Below, one piece after another: positions 32,435 through 39,995 of a DNA stretch of 64,000 bases; positions within the stretch are counted from its first letter, which is position 1; each line of letters starts with the position of its first letter. The position numbers and the translations under genes were made by a program. Source of the stretch: CAXXXW01 sp963665555 (GTDB lineage: Bacteria > Pseudomonadota > Alphaproteobacteria > Thalassobaculales > Thalassobaculaceae); assembly GCA_963665555.2 (NCBI GenBank), contig OY762308.1, positions 1,922,001 to 1,986,000 on the forward strand. The letters run 5' to 3'. The notes under the pieces were generated by a model, which searched no databases, was not told where the DNA came from, and was given only the letters and a program-made list of their open reading frames with translations.

Positions 32435-33571
32435 TCAACCGAACAGCGAACCGAGGAAATCGGCGACCCGCAGCTGCACGATGTCGTTCCAGGTCACGAA
32501 GACCATCAGCCCCACCACCGCCATCAGCCCGGCCATGGAGGCGTATTCGCGCACCCGCTCGCCGAGCGGCCGGCCCCGCACCGCCTCGGCCAGGTAGAAC
32601 GCCAGGTGCCCCCCGTCGAGCACCGGGATCGGGAACAGGTTGATCAGGCCGAGGTTGATCGACAGCAGGGCGCAGAACCAGATCGTGCTCACCAGCCCGG
32701 CCTCGGCCACCGTGCCGGACAGCTGCGCGATCCTGAGCGGCCCGCCCAGATCCTCCGCCGTGCGGCTGCCGACGATCATCTCGCCGACCGCCTCCAGCGT
32801 GCGCGCGGTCAGCGACCAGGTCTCCGCCGTCGCCAGCCAGAGCGCGGAAAGCGGGTCGCGGCGCTCGAACCGGACCTGCGAACTGCGCACCCCGAGCCGT
32901 CCCTGGGTCGTGCCGTTGCCGAGCCGGTCCACGCGCTCGACCGCCTCCGGCGTCGCCGTCAGCACCGCCGTCCGGCCGTCGCGCTCCACGACCAGTTCGA
33001 GCGGCGCGCCCGGACTGGCCAGCACGATGTCCCGCAACTCCTCGAACCGCTCGACGGGCTGGCCGCCGGCCTCGACGATCCGGTCGCCGACGCGCAGGCC
33101 GGCGGCCTCGGCGGCGCTGCCGGGCACGATTTCGTCCACGGTGGCGGCCGTGTATTGCTGGCCGGCGGTCGCGTACAGGCCCGCCAGCAGCACGATGGCG
33201 AGCAGGAAATTCGCCGCCGGGCCGGCCGCGACGATGGCGGCGCGCCGCCCCAGGGTCTTCTCGTGGAAGGACGCGGCCCGGTCCTCCTCGCTCATTTCCT
33301 CGCCGTCGGCGGCCGTCGCGCCGGTCGGGCCGAGGTCGCCGAAGAACTTCACATAGCCGCCGAGCGGGATCGCGGAGAACCGCCAGCGCGTGCCGGCCCT
33401 GTCGTTCCAGCCGAACAGTTCCGGGCCGAAGCCGACCGAGAACACCTCCACCCGCACGCCGTTGCTCCGCGCGACGGCGTAGTGGCCGAACTCGTGGACG
33501 AAGACCAGCGCCGTCAGGATAACGAGGAACGGCAGCAGGTTGTCCTTCAGGATGACAAGCAGGTCGATCAA
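32435..33571 (-). CDS. rseP: RIP metalloprotease RseP (site-2 protease)
   Basis: A 378-residue inner-membrane zinc protease that cleaves anti-sigma factors and leftover signal peptides within the membrane. HEFGH lies in the first helix (VFVHEFGHYAVA) and the second metal site is NLFPIPVLDGGHL near the C-terminus. One PDZ domain is visible in the middle (VPGSAAEAAGLRVGDRIVEA). I choose a TTG start at 33571 because the product then begins at the first membrane helix as in relatives and GGAGAGG lies just upstream. An ATG 90 bases earlier would add an Arg-rich tail that relatives lack. The gap to cdsA upstream contains no dxr. Confidence 0.93.
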   Translation of the reverse strand: MIDLLVILKDNLLPFLVILTALVFVHEFGHYAVARSNGVRVEVFSVGFGPELFGWNDRAGTRWRFSAIPLGGYVKFFGDLGPTGATAADGEEMSEEDRAASFHEKTLGRRAAIVAAGPAANFLLAIVLLAGLYATAGQQYTAATVDEIVPGSAAEAAGLRVGDRIVEAGGQPVERFEELRDIVLASPGAPLELVVERDGRTAVLTATPEAVERVDRLGNGTTQGRLGVRSSQVRFERRDPLSALWLATAETWSLTARTLEAVGEMIVGSRTAEDLGGPLRIAQLSGTVAEAGLVSTIWFCALLSINLGLINLFPIPVLDGGHLAFYLAEAVRGRPLGERVREYASMAGLMAVVGLMVFVTWNDIVQLRVADFLGSLFG

Positions 33572-33706
33572 CGCGATGCCTCTCCGGCGCCTCTCCGTCC
33601 GGCGCGGGCGCCGCGGCCGCCCCGGCGCTATTCCGCTTCGGACGGACCGTTCTAGAGCCACGCCGCCGCGAAGGCAATCGCGTTCGCGCGCGGGCGCCGG
33701 CGCGGC

Positions 33707-34552
33707 CTACCCGAACGGCGCCGGCAATCCCCAGGCGGCCGCGGCCGCGACCGCGACGGCGGCGGCCATGTGCCCGTCCAGCCGGTCCAGCACGCCGCCG
33801 TGGCCGGGGATGAGCGCGCCGGAATCCTTCACCGCGAAACGGCGCTTCAGCGCGGACTCGCCGAGGTCGCCGGCCTGCGCCGCCGCCGAAACGCCGAGGC
33901 CGGCCGCCAGCACGGCGGCCGAGACCGGCGCGCCCGCCGCCCCGGCGAAGGCGGCGCCGGCGGCCGCGCCCGCCGCCGCCCCGCCGACCGCGCCCGCCCA
34001 GGTCTTGTTGGGGCTGATCCCCGGCGCCAGTTTCGGGCCGCCGGCCGCGCGGCCGGCCGCGTAGGCGCCCACATCCGTCGCGATCGCGACGACCGCGAGC
34101 CAGACCAGGGTCTCCAGCCCCCGGGGCTCCATCGCGCGCAGCCACAGCGCGCAGAGGCAGGGCGCGGCGGCGACGGCGCAGCCCAGCGCCGGCCACAGGC
34201 CCCGGCGCGCGCCGAACCGCGCCGCGGCGAGCCAGGCCGCCGCCGCGAAGCCCGCGAGCGCGAGCGGGAGCCATCGCGGCTCCAGCGCCTCGAACGCGCC
34301 GACCGCGCCGGCGGCGGCGAGCGCCGCGATCCAGGACCGCGCGTCCCGGCCGGGGCCGCCGGCCATCCGCGTCCACTCCCAGGCCGCGCGGCCGGCGACG
34401 GCCGCGAGCGCGGCCGCGAGCCACGGTCCGCCGAGATAGATCGCCAGGGCGGCGGGCGGCAGGATCGCCGCCGCCGAGGCCAGCCGCGGCCCCAGGTCGG
34501 CGAAGGTCGCGGAAAGGCGGCGCGCCGGCGCCGGAGACCGGTCCTCGCCCAC
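33707..34552 (-). CDS. cdsA: Phosphatidate cytidylyltransferase
   Basis: A 281-residue integral membrane enzyme that makes CDP-diacylglycerol from phosphatidic acid and CTP. Eight or so hydrophobic helices of Ala/Leu/Gly are seen, with the family signature near the end: PGISPNKTWAGAVGG followed by the acidic GDLGESALKRRF and SGALIPGHGGVLDRLDGH. It follows uppS by 25 bases in the conserved order. Confidence 0.95.
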   Translation of the reverse strand: MGEDRSPAPARRLSATFADLGPRLASAAAILPPAALAIYLGGPWLAAALAAVAGRAAWEWTRMAGGPGRDARSWIAALAAAGAVGAFEALEPRWLPLALAGFAAAAWLAAARFGARRGLWPALGCAVAAAPCLCALWLRAMEPRGLETLVWLAVVAIATDVGAYAAGRAAGGPKLAPGISPNKTWAGAVGGAAAGAAAGAAFAGAAGAPVSAAVLAAGLGVSAAAQAGDLGESALKRRFAVKDSGALIPGHGGVLDRLDGHMAAAVAVAAAAAWGLPAPFG

Positions 34553-34577
34553 CGCGCGCCGGCCGCGCTACGGCCCG

Positions 34578-35309
34578 TCACACCGCCGCGCCGTAGCGCC
34601 GGTCGCGGCGGCCGAACTCGGCGATCGCGGCCGCGAAATCCTCGCGCGAGAAATCCGGCCACAGCGCGTCCAGGAACACGAACTCCGAATAGGCGCATTC
34701 CCAGAGCAGGAAGTTCGAGATGCGCTTCTCGCCGGAGGTGCGGATCAGCAGGTCCGGGTCCGGCAGGCCGGCCGTCTCCAGTTCCGAGCGGAACGCATCC
34801 TCGCCGATCGCGGCGGGGTCGAGCGCGCCGGCCCGCGCCCGTTCGGCCAGCCGCCGCGCCGCCAGCGCGATCGCCCGGCGCCCGCCGTAGCTGAGCGCCA
34901 GGGTGAGGTGGAGCGCGTCGTTGTCGCGGGTCAGGTCCTCGGCCCGCTCGATCAGCGCGACCACGTCGGCCGGCAGGCGGCCGCGCTCGCCGATGACGCG
35001 GATCCGCGCGCCGCGCGCCCGCAACTCCGCCATCTCCTTGGCCAGGTAGCGCTTCAGCAGGCCCATCAGGTCGGCGATCTCGCCGCTGGGCCGGCTCCAG
35101 TTCTCGGAGGAGAAGCCGAACAGCGTGAGGTGGCGGACCCCGAAGGCGAGCGCGCTCTCGACGGCGCGGCGCACCGCCTCGGCCCCGCTGGCGTGGCCGG
35201 CCGCGCGCGGCAGGCCGCGGCGGCGCGCCCAGCGGCCGTTGCCGTCCATGATGATCGCGACGTGGACCGGCGTCGCCGCCGCCCCGGCCGCCTCGCGCGG
35301 CTCCGCCAT
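34578..35309 (-). CDS. uppS: Isoprenyl transferase (undecaprenyl diphosphate synthase)
   Basis: A 243-residue cis-prenyltransferase that makes undecaprenyl diphosphate, the lipid carrier for peptidoglycan and O-antigen. HVAIIMDGNGRWARRRG carries catalytic Asp22. LTLFGFSSENWSRP and the C-terminal DLLIRTSGEKRISNFLLWE and FSREDFAAAI are all present. It begins three bases after the frr stop, so translation is likely coupled. Confidence 0.96.
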   Translation of the reverse strand: MAEPREAAGAAATPVHVAIIMDGNGRWARRRGLPRAAGHASGAEAVRRAVESALAFGVRHLTLFGFSSENWSRPSGEIADLMGLLKRYLAKEMAELRARGARIRVIGERGRLPADVVALIERAEDLTRDNDALHLTLALSYGGRRAIALAARRLAERARAGALDPAAIGEDAFRSELETAGLPDPDLLIRTSGEKRISNFLLWECAYSEFVFLDALWPDFSREDFAAAIAEFGRRDRRYGAAV

Positions 35310-35312
35310 GGC

Positions 35313-35870
35313 TCAGACCTGCATGATTTCGGATTCCTTGGTCGCCAGCATCCCGTCGATCCGCTTCACATGGTCGTCGGTCAGCGACTGGATTTCCCCC
35401 TCGTAGAGGTGGCGGTCGTCCTGTCCGAGATCGCCCTCGCGTTCGAGCTTGCGCACGGTCTCGATGCCGTCGCGGCGCACGTTGCGGACCGCGACGCGCG
35501 CGCCCTCGGCGTATTTCGCGGCGACGCGGGACAGTTCGCGGCGGCGCTCCTCCGACAGGTCGGGCAGCGGGATGCGCAGCAACTGGCCGTCGAGTTGCGG
35601 GTTGAGGCCGAGGTCGGAGGCGCGGATCGCCTTCTCGACCGCCTTCACGTTGCTCCTGTCCCACACCTGGACGGACAGCATCCGGGGCTCCGGCACGGCG
35701 AGCGTGGCCACCTGGTTTATCGGCATCGTCGCGCCGTAGGCGCCCACCGTTATCGATTCCAGCAGCTGGGTGGACGCGCGCCCCGTCCGCAGCCCGGAGA
35801 ACTCCTTGCGCAGCGCGGCGATCGCGCCGTCCATGCGGCGCTCGATGTCATCGAGGTCCGGTTCGGCCAT
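35313..35870 (-). CDS. frr: Ribosome recycling factor
   Basis: A 185-residue factor that, with EF-G, splits the post-termination ribosome. The ATG at 35870 (MAEPDLDDIERRMDGAI) gives the normal family length; a longer in-frame start upstream lies in pyrH. Signatures are LRTGRASTQLLESITV, NPQLDGQLLRIPLPDLSEERR and the C-terminal EIQSLTDDHVKRIDGML. It overlaps pyrH by 23 bases. Confidence 0.97.
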   Translation of the reverse strand: MAEPDLDDIERRMDGAIAALRKEFSGLRTGRASTQLLESITVGAYGATMPINQVATLAVPEPRMLSVQVWDRSNVKAVEKAIRASDLGLNPQLDGQLLRIPLPDLSEERRRELSRVAAKYAEGARVAVRNVRRDGIETVRKLEREGDLGQDDRHLYEGEIQSLTDDHVKRIDGMLATKESEIMQV

Positions 35871-36621
35871 TTTCGGTCTCTCCGGTAATGATCGTGAACC
35901 TGCCGCCGCCGCGAACCACCTCGGCGAAGGCCCCGGCATTGTGTATCGAAAAGACGAGAATCGGAATGCCGTTTTCGCGGGCGAGCGAGATCGCCGAGGC
36001 GTCCATGACCTTGAGGTCGCGGGAGAGCACCTCCATGTAGCTCAGCCGGTCGCGGCGCCGGGCGCCGGGGACCTTCTCCGGGTCGGCGTCGTACACGCCG
36101 TCCACCCGGGTCGCCTTCAGCAGCGCGTCGCACCCCATCTCCGAGGCGCGCAGCGCGGCGGCGGTGTCGGTGGTGAAGAACGGGTTGCCGGTGCCGGCGG
36201 CGAAGATCACCACCCGGCCCAGCTCCATGTGGCGGATCGCGCGGCGGCGGATATAGGGTTCGCACACGGCGGCGATCGGCAGGGCGGACTGCACGCGGGT
36301 CTGCAGGCCGAGGTTCTCCAGCGCGCCCTGCATGGCGAGCGCGTTCATCACCGTCGCCAGCATCCCCATGTAGTCGGCGGTGGCGCGCTCGACGCCTCCG
36401 GCGGCGACCGAGACGCCGCGGAAAATGTTGCCGCCGCCGACGACGACGCAGACCTCGATCCCGCCGCGCACGACGGAGGCGATCTCCCCCGCCAGCCGGG
36501 CCAGCGTGTCCGGGTCGAGGCCGAAGCCCCGGCCGCCCATCAGGGCCTCGCCGGAAATCTTGAGCAGGACGCGCCGGTATCCCGGTTCGCCGGCCGCCGC
36601 CTCTCCGCCGTCCCCGGCCAC
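35848..36621 (-). CDS. pyrH: Uridylate kinase
   Basis: A 257-residue UMP kinase of the amino-acid kinase fold, unrelated to eukaryotic UMP/CMP kinases. Motifs are RVLLKISGEALMG at the start, VVVGGGNIFRG, GTGNPFFTTDTAAALRA and LLKATRVDGVYDADP. The order tsf-pyrH-frr is conserved; 51 bases separate it from tsf. Confidence 0.97.
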   Translation of the reverse strand: MAGDGGEAAAGEPGYRRVLLKISGEALMGGRGFGLDPDTLARLAGEIASVVRGGIEVCVVVGGGNIFRGVSVAAGGVERATADYMGMLATVMNALAMQGALENLGLQTRVQSALPIAAVCEPYIRRRAIRHMELGRVVIFAAGTGNPFFTTDTAAALRASEMGCDALLKATRVDGVYDADPEKVPGARRRDRLSYMEVLSRDLKVMDASAISLARENGIPILVFSIHNAGAFAEVVRGGGRFTIITGETENGRTGPR

Positions 36622-36672
36622 GCCCGCCTCCCGCTCGCGGTTTCGGTTCCGGGCCCCGCGGGCGGCGGCGGG

Positions 36673-37596
36673 TCAGGTCAGCTGCGCCGCCACCTCGGCC
36701 GCGAAGTCCTTTTGCTCGCGCTCGATGCCCTCGCCCAGAACGAAGCGCCGGAAACCGGCCACCTCGATCGGGGCCCCGGCGTCGCGCGCGGCGTTCTCGA
36801 CCACCTTGGCGACCTTCGTCTCGTTGTCGACCACGAAGGTCTGGTCGAGCAGCACGACCTCCTCGCGGAACTTGCGCAGGCGGCCGGCGACCATCTTCTC
36901 GACGATGTCGTCGGGCCGGCCGGAGGCGCGCGCCTGCTCGACCAGCACCGACTTCTCGCGCTCGACCAGCGCCGGGTCGAGGTCCGCCTCGGCCACGCTG
37001 CTCGGCGCGGCGGCGGCGATGTGCATGGCCAGCTGCTTGCCGAGCGGCTCCAGCGCCTCGCGGCCCGCCCCGGATTCGAGCGCGACCAGCACGCCGATCT
37101 TCCCCAGGCCCGGCGCGACGGCGTTGTGCACATAGGACGCCACCAGCCCCTGTCCGACCCGCAGCCGGGCGGCGCGGCGCAGCGACATGTTCTCGCCGAT
37201 GGTGGCGATGTTGTGGGTCAGCTGTTCGGCCACGTTGCGGTCCTCGCCGGGATAGGGCCGGGCCTTCAGCGCCTCCAGGTCGTCGCCGTGCTCCAGCGCC
37301 ATCCCCGCCAGCGCGGCGGCGAATTGCTGGAAGGACTCGTTGCGCGAGACGAAATCGGTCTCGGAGTTGACCTCGACCAGCGCGCCGGAGGTCCCGTTCG
37401 CGGCGAGCGCGACCACGCCCTCGGCGGCGACCCGGCCGGCCTTCTTGGCCGCGGCCGCGAGGCCCTTCGTGCGCAGCCAGTCGACCGCCGCCTCGATGTC
37501 GCCGCCGGTCTCGCCCAGCGCCTTCTTGCAGTCCATCATGCCCGCGCCGGTCTTCCCGCGCAGCTCCTTCACCATCGCGGCCGTCACAGCAACCAT
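36673..37596 (-). CDS. tsf: Translation elongation factor Ts
   Basis: A 307-residue guanine-nucleotide exchange factor for EF-Tu. The ATG at 37596 follows GAGGGACGAGAG and yields the family start VTAAMVKELRGKTGAGMMDC. The EF-Tu-binding TDFVSRNE is intact. An open frame continues upstream into rpsB territory but is a shadow. Fifty bases separate it from rpsB. Confidence 0.97.
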   Translation of the reverse strand: MVAVTAAMVKELRGKTGAGMMDCKKALGETGGDIEAAVDWLRTKGLAAAAKKAGRVAAEGVVALAANGTSGALVEVNSETDFVSRNESFQQFAAALAGMALEHGDDLEALKARPYPGEDRNVAEQLTHNIATIGENMSLRRAARLRVGQGLVASYVHNAVAPGLGKIGVLVALESGAGREALEPLGKQLAMHIAAAAPSSVAEADLDPALVEREKSVLVEQARASGRPDDIVEKMVAGRLRKFREEVVLLDQTFVVDNETKVAKVVENAARDAGAPIEVAGFRRFVLGEGIEREQKDFAAEVAAQLT

Positions 37597-37646
37597 CTCT
37601 CGTCCCTCTTCGATCCGTGTTTCGGGCGCCCCTCCGGGGGCGCGCG

Positions 37647-38483
37647 TCAGGCCGGCGCTTCCGCGGCCGCCCCGGCCTCCGCCGCCGCCCCGGTTTCCGC
37701 CGCCGCGCCGGCCGCCGCCGGCTCCTCCGGCGCGGCGAGCGCGGGTTCGACCGGAACCTCCTCCGACTCGCCGATGTCGCCGCCCGACGCCATCATCTCG
37801 GCCTGCAGCCCGGTCAGCACCGCGTTCCCGACCAGTTCGCAATAGAGCGCGATGGCCCGCATCGCGTCGTCGTTGCCGGGCACGGGAAAGGAGATGCCCT
37901 CGGGGTCGCAATTGCTGTCGAGCACCGCGACCACCGGGATGCCGAGCTTGTTGGCCTCCTGGATGGCGAGCTGCTCCTTGTTGGTGTCGATGACGAAGAG
38001 GATGTCGGGCAGCCCGCCCATCTCCTTGATGCCGCCCAGCGCGCGGTCGAGCTTGTCGCGCTCGCGCGTCAGGTTCAGCAGTTCCTTCTTCGTCAGGCCC
38101 TGGGTCTCGCCGGCCAGCTGCTCCTCCAGCGCCTTCAGGCGCTTGATGGAGTTGGAGATCGTCTTCCAGTTGGTCAGCATCCCGCCGAGCCAGCGGTGGT
38201 TGACGTAGTACTGCCCGGTCTTGGCGGCGGTCTCGGCGACCACGTCGGCGGCCTGGCGCTTGGTGCCGACCAGCAGGACCCGGCCGCCCCGCGCCGTCAC
38301 CTCGCGGATCGCCTCCAGCGCGCGGTGCAGCAGCGGGACCGACTGGCGCAGGTCCATGATGTGGGTGTTGTTGCGGATCCCGTAGATGTAGGGCCGCATT
38401 TTCGGGTTCCAGCGGCGCGTGTGGTGGCCGAAATGGACGCCGGCCTCGAGCAGCTGGCGCATGGTGAAGGTCGCGGCGGTCAT
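37647..38483 (-). CDS. rpsB: Small ribosomal subunit protein uS2
   Basis: A 278-residue S2 protein. The start (FTMRQLLEAGVHFGHHTRRW) and the phrases IYGIRNNTHIMDLRQS, VNHRWLGGMLTNWKTI and LGIPVVAVLDSNCDPE are diagnostic. The last 35 residues are an Ala/Glu low-complexity tail, common in alphaproteobacterial S2. It is the first gene of the block; a promoter-like pair lies at 38592-38620. Confidence 0.97.
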   Translation of the reverse strand: MTAATFTMRQLLEAGVHFGHHTRRWNPKMRPYIYGIRNNTHIMDLRQSVPLLHRALEAIREVTARGGRVLLVGTKRQAADVVAETAAKTGQYYVNHRWLGGMLTNWKTISNSIKRLKALEEQLAGETQGLTKKELLNLTRERDKLDRALGGIKEMGGLPDILFVIDTNKEQLAIQEANKLGIPVVAVLDSNCDPEGISFPVPGNDDAMRAIALYCELVGNAVLTGLQAEMMASGGDIGESEEVPVEPALAAPEEPAAAGAAAETGAAAEAGAAAEAPA

Positions 38484-38591
38484 GTCGTCGTTTCTCCGGT
38501 TGGTCCTCCGCGGGCGCGGCCCCGGGACGGGGCACCGGAGCGCGGACGCCCGAAGGGGCGCCGGCGCGTGCCCGCGTGCGTGATGGCGCGC

Positions 38592-38620
38592 TAGATAACG
38601 CCGGGCCGGCGCGAACGCAA
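38592..38620 (-). promoter_or_regulatory. Candidate sigma-70 promoter for the rpsB operon
   Basis: On the minus strand TTGCGT (complement of 38615-38620), a 17-base spacer and TATCTA (complement of 38592-38597) lie about 110 bases upstream of the rpsB start. Spacing is ideal and the -10 is AT-rich within GC-rich DNA. A leader this long leaves room for S2 autoregulation. Confidence 0.55.
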
Positions 38621-38664
38621 GCGCCGAATGCGCGGCCCGAAAGGGGGCCGGGCGGGCGGCGCGC

Positions 38665-39321
38665 CTATTCCGCCGCCGCGCGGGCCGGCGCGGGCGGATA
38701 CGCCTCGGCGACGCCGATCATCGCGTCGCGCCCGACCAGGGCCGCGAGCGCCTCCTCCCCCATGCCGTCCGTCCCCTCCGGGCGCATCGGCAGAACGAGG
38801 TAACGCATGTCGGCGGTGGAGTCGTGGACCCGCACCTCGCGGCCCGCCGCGATCTCCAGCCCGAACTCGCGCAGCACCGCGCGCGGCTCCCGCACCGCGC
38901 GGGAGCGGTAGGCCCGGCTCTTGTACCAGTCCGGCGGCGTTCCCAAGAGCCAGCGCGGATAGCAGGAGCAGAGCGTGCAGACCACCATGTTGTGGACCGC
39001 CGGCGTGTTCTCCAGCACGACCAGGCGCATCGGCCCGATGTCGTGGCCGATCTCCGCGACCGCCTCGCGCGGCGTTTCGACCAGCCGGGCCTTGAAGGCC
39101 GGGTCGGCCCAGGCGCGGGCGACCGCGCGGGCGCCGTTGGCGGGCGCGCGCGCGTCCATCTTCTCGATCTCGCGCTGGATGTCCCCGGCCGTCACCAGGC
39201 CCTTTTCGACCAGCAGTTCGCGCACCGCCTCTTCCATCGCGCGGTAGTAGGTGGGCGTGTCGTCCAGGTCCGGGCGCGGCGGGTGGCCATGGCCGTGTCC
39301 GTGCTCGTGGGTTCCGCTCAT
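38665..39321 (-). CDS. Nitrile hydratase alpha / thiocyanate hydrolase gamma-type subunit, cobalt type
   Basis: A 218-residue catalytic metal-binding subunit that hydrates nitriles to amides (or hydrolyses thiocyanate). The metal centre is C115-T-L-C118-S-C120 in NMVVCTLCSCYPR; Thr after the first Cys indicates low-spin Co(III) rather than Fe(III), and the outer two Cys are normally oxidised. The rest follows the family (LVVLENTPAVHN, WYKSRAYRSRAVREPRAVL). The N-terminus has an unusual His-rich HEHGHGHGH. It ends a three-gene set in which the beta subunit is split. No activator gene is seen next to it. Confidence 0.93.
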   Translation of the reverse strand: MSGTHEHGHGHGHPPRPDLDDTPTYYRAMEEAVRELLVEKGLVTAGDIQREIEKMDARAPANGARAVARAWADPAFKARLVETPREAVAEIGHDIGPMRLVVLENTPAVHNMVVCTLCSCYPRWLLGTPPDWYKSRAYRSRAVREPRAVLREFGLEIAAGREVRVHDSTADMRYLVLPMRPEGTDGMGEEALAALVGRDAMIGVAEAYPPAPARAAAE

Positions 39322-39629
39322 GCCGCCCCCTCCCCTCGTTCCGGTTCGAGCCAGGACTCGTAGAGTTCGACGTCCAGGCGGTCCGCCGCCGCGCCGTCGT
39401 AGCCGGCCCACACATCCGCCTGGCGGAACCGCACCCGGTAGAGGACCTGTTTCGGCGCCGTCCGCCGGCCGAAGGCCAGTTCCTCGGGATCGCCGAATTC
39501 GCCGCAGACGCGCTCGACCGTCCCGGCCTTGCCGCGGATGTAGAAGGGCGCGCGGATATGCGCCGGCGGCGTCGGCGGGAAGGCGGCGCGCACCCGCACC
39601 CGGTCCCCGGCGGCGAAGCGCGGCGTCAT
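39318..39629 (-). CDS. Nitrile hydratase beta subunit, C-terminal (SH3-like) half
   Basis: A 103-residue protein equal to the C-terminal barrel domain of nitrile hydratase beta. FAAGDRVRVRAAFPPTPPAH, then RAPFYIRGKAGTVERV and KQVLYRVRFRQADVW are the family phrases. It overlaps the alpha gene by four bases and the beta N-terminal gene by four bases. The split into two polypeptides is that of thiocyanate hydrolase, so either activity is possible. Confidence 0.9.
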   Translation of the reverse strand: MTPRFAAGDRVRVRAAFPPTPPAHIRAPFYIRGKAGTVERVCGEFGDPEELAFGRRTAPKQVLYRVRFRQADVWAGYDGAAADRLDVELYESWLEPERGEGAA

Positions 39630-39964
39630 CCCGCCTCCCCGGCCCGGCCCCGGCGCGCCTCGACCTCGGCCATCCTGGCGCCCAGTTCGGCGGCCGTGAT
39701 CGTGCCGTTGTCGAGCAGCGTGTTGGCGACCGAGGCGATCCAGCGCTCGTAATACGTCATCCGGTCGTAGGCGTCGGGCGGGAGCGCCTCGATCCCCTTG
39801 CGCAGCTGGTCCACCGTCATCAGCCGCAGCCGGCCGGTGAGCAGCATCATCAGCGCGTCCACGCGCTTTTCCCAGAGCGCGTAGTCGTGCTCTTCCCGGT
39901 CCACCGGACCGGCTTCGAGGCCGCCCATGTCGTGGTGGCCGCGCGCGGTGAAGTCCCTGTCCAT
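39626..39964 (-). CDS. Nitrile hydratase beta subunit, N-terminal half
   Basis: A 112-residue helical protein equal to the N-terminal part of nitrile hydratase beta: the start GHHDMGGLEAGPV matches the MNG(I/V)HDMGG family start, then HDYALWEKRVDALMMLL and MTYYERWIASVANTLLDNG. It is the first gene of the three-gene hydratase set, 31 bases after the haloperoxidase fusion gene on the same strand. It is not a frameshift of one beta gene: the four-base ATGA junction between halves is a clean gene boundary. Confidence 0.9.
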   Translation of the reverse strand: MDRDFTARGHHDMGGLEAGPVDREEHDYALWEKRVDALMMLLTGRLRLMTVDQLRKGIEALPPDAYDRMTYYERWIASVANTLLDNGTITAAELGARMAEVEARRGRAGEAG

Positions 39965-39995
39965 CGCCCCATGTTGGCGCCGGCGGCGGCGCGCC

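Noticed and set aside
39318..39964. Nitrile hydratase beta broken by a frameshift
   Set aside because: The two halves meet at a clean four-base ATGA junction with a new start codon, and split beta subunits are known in thiocyanate hydrolase.
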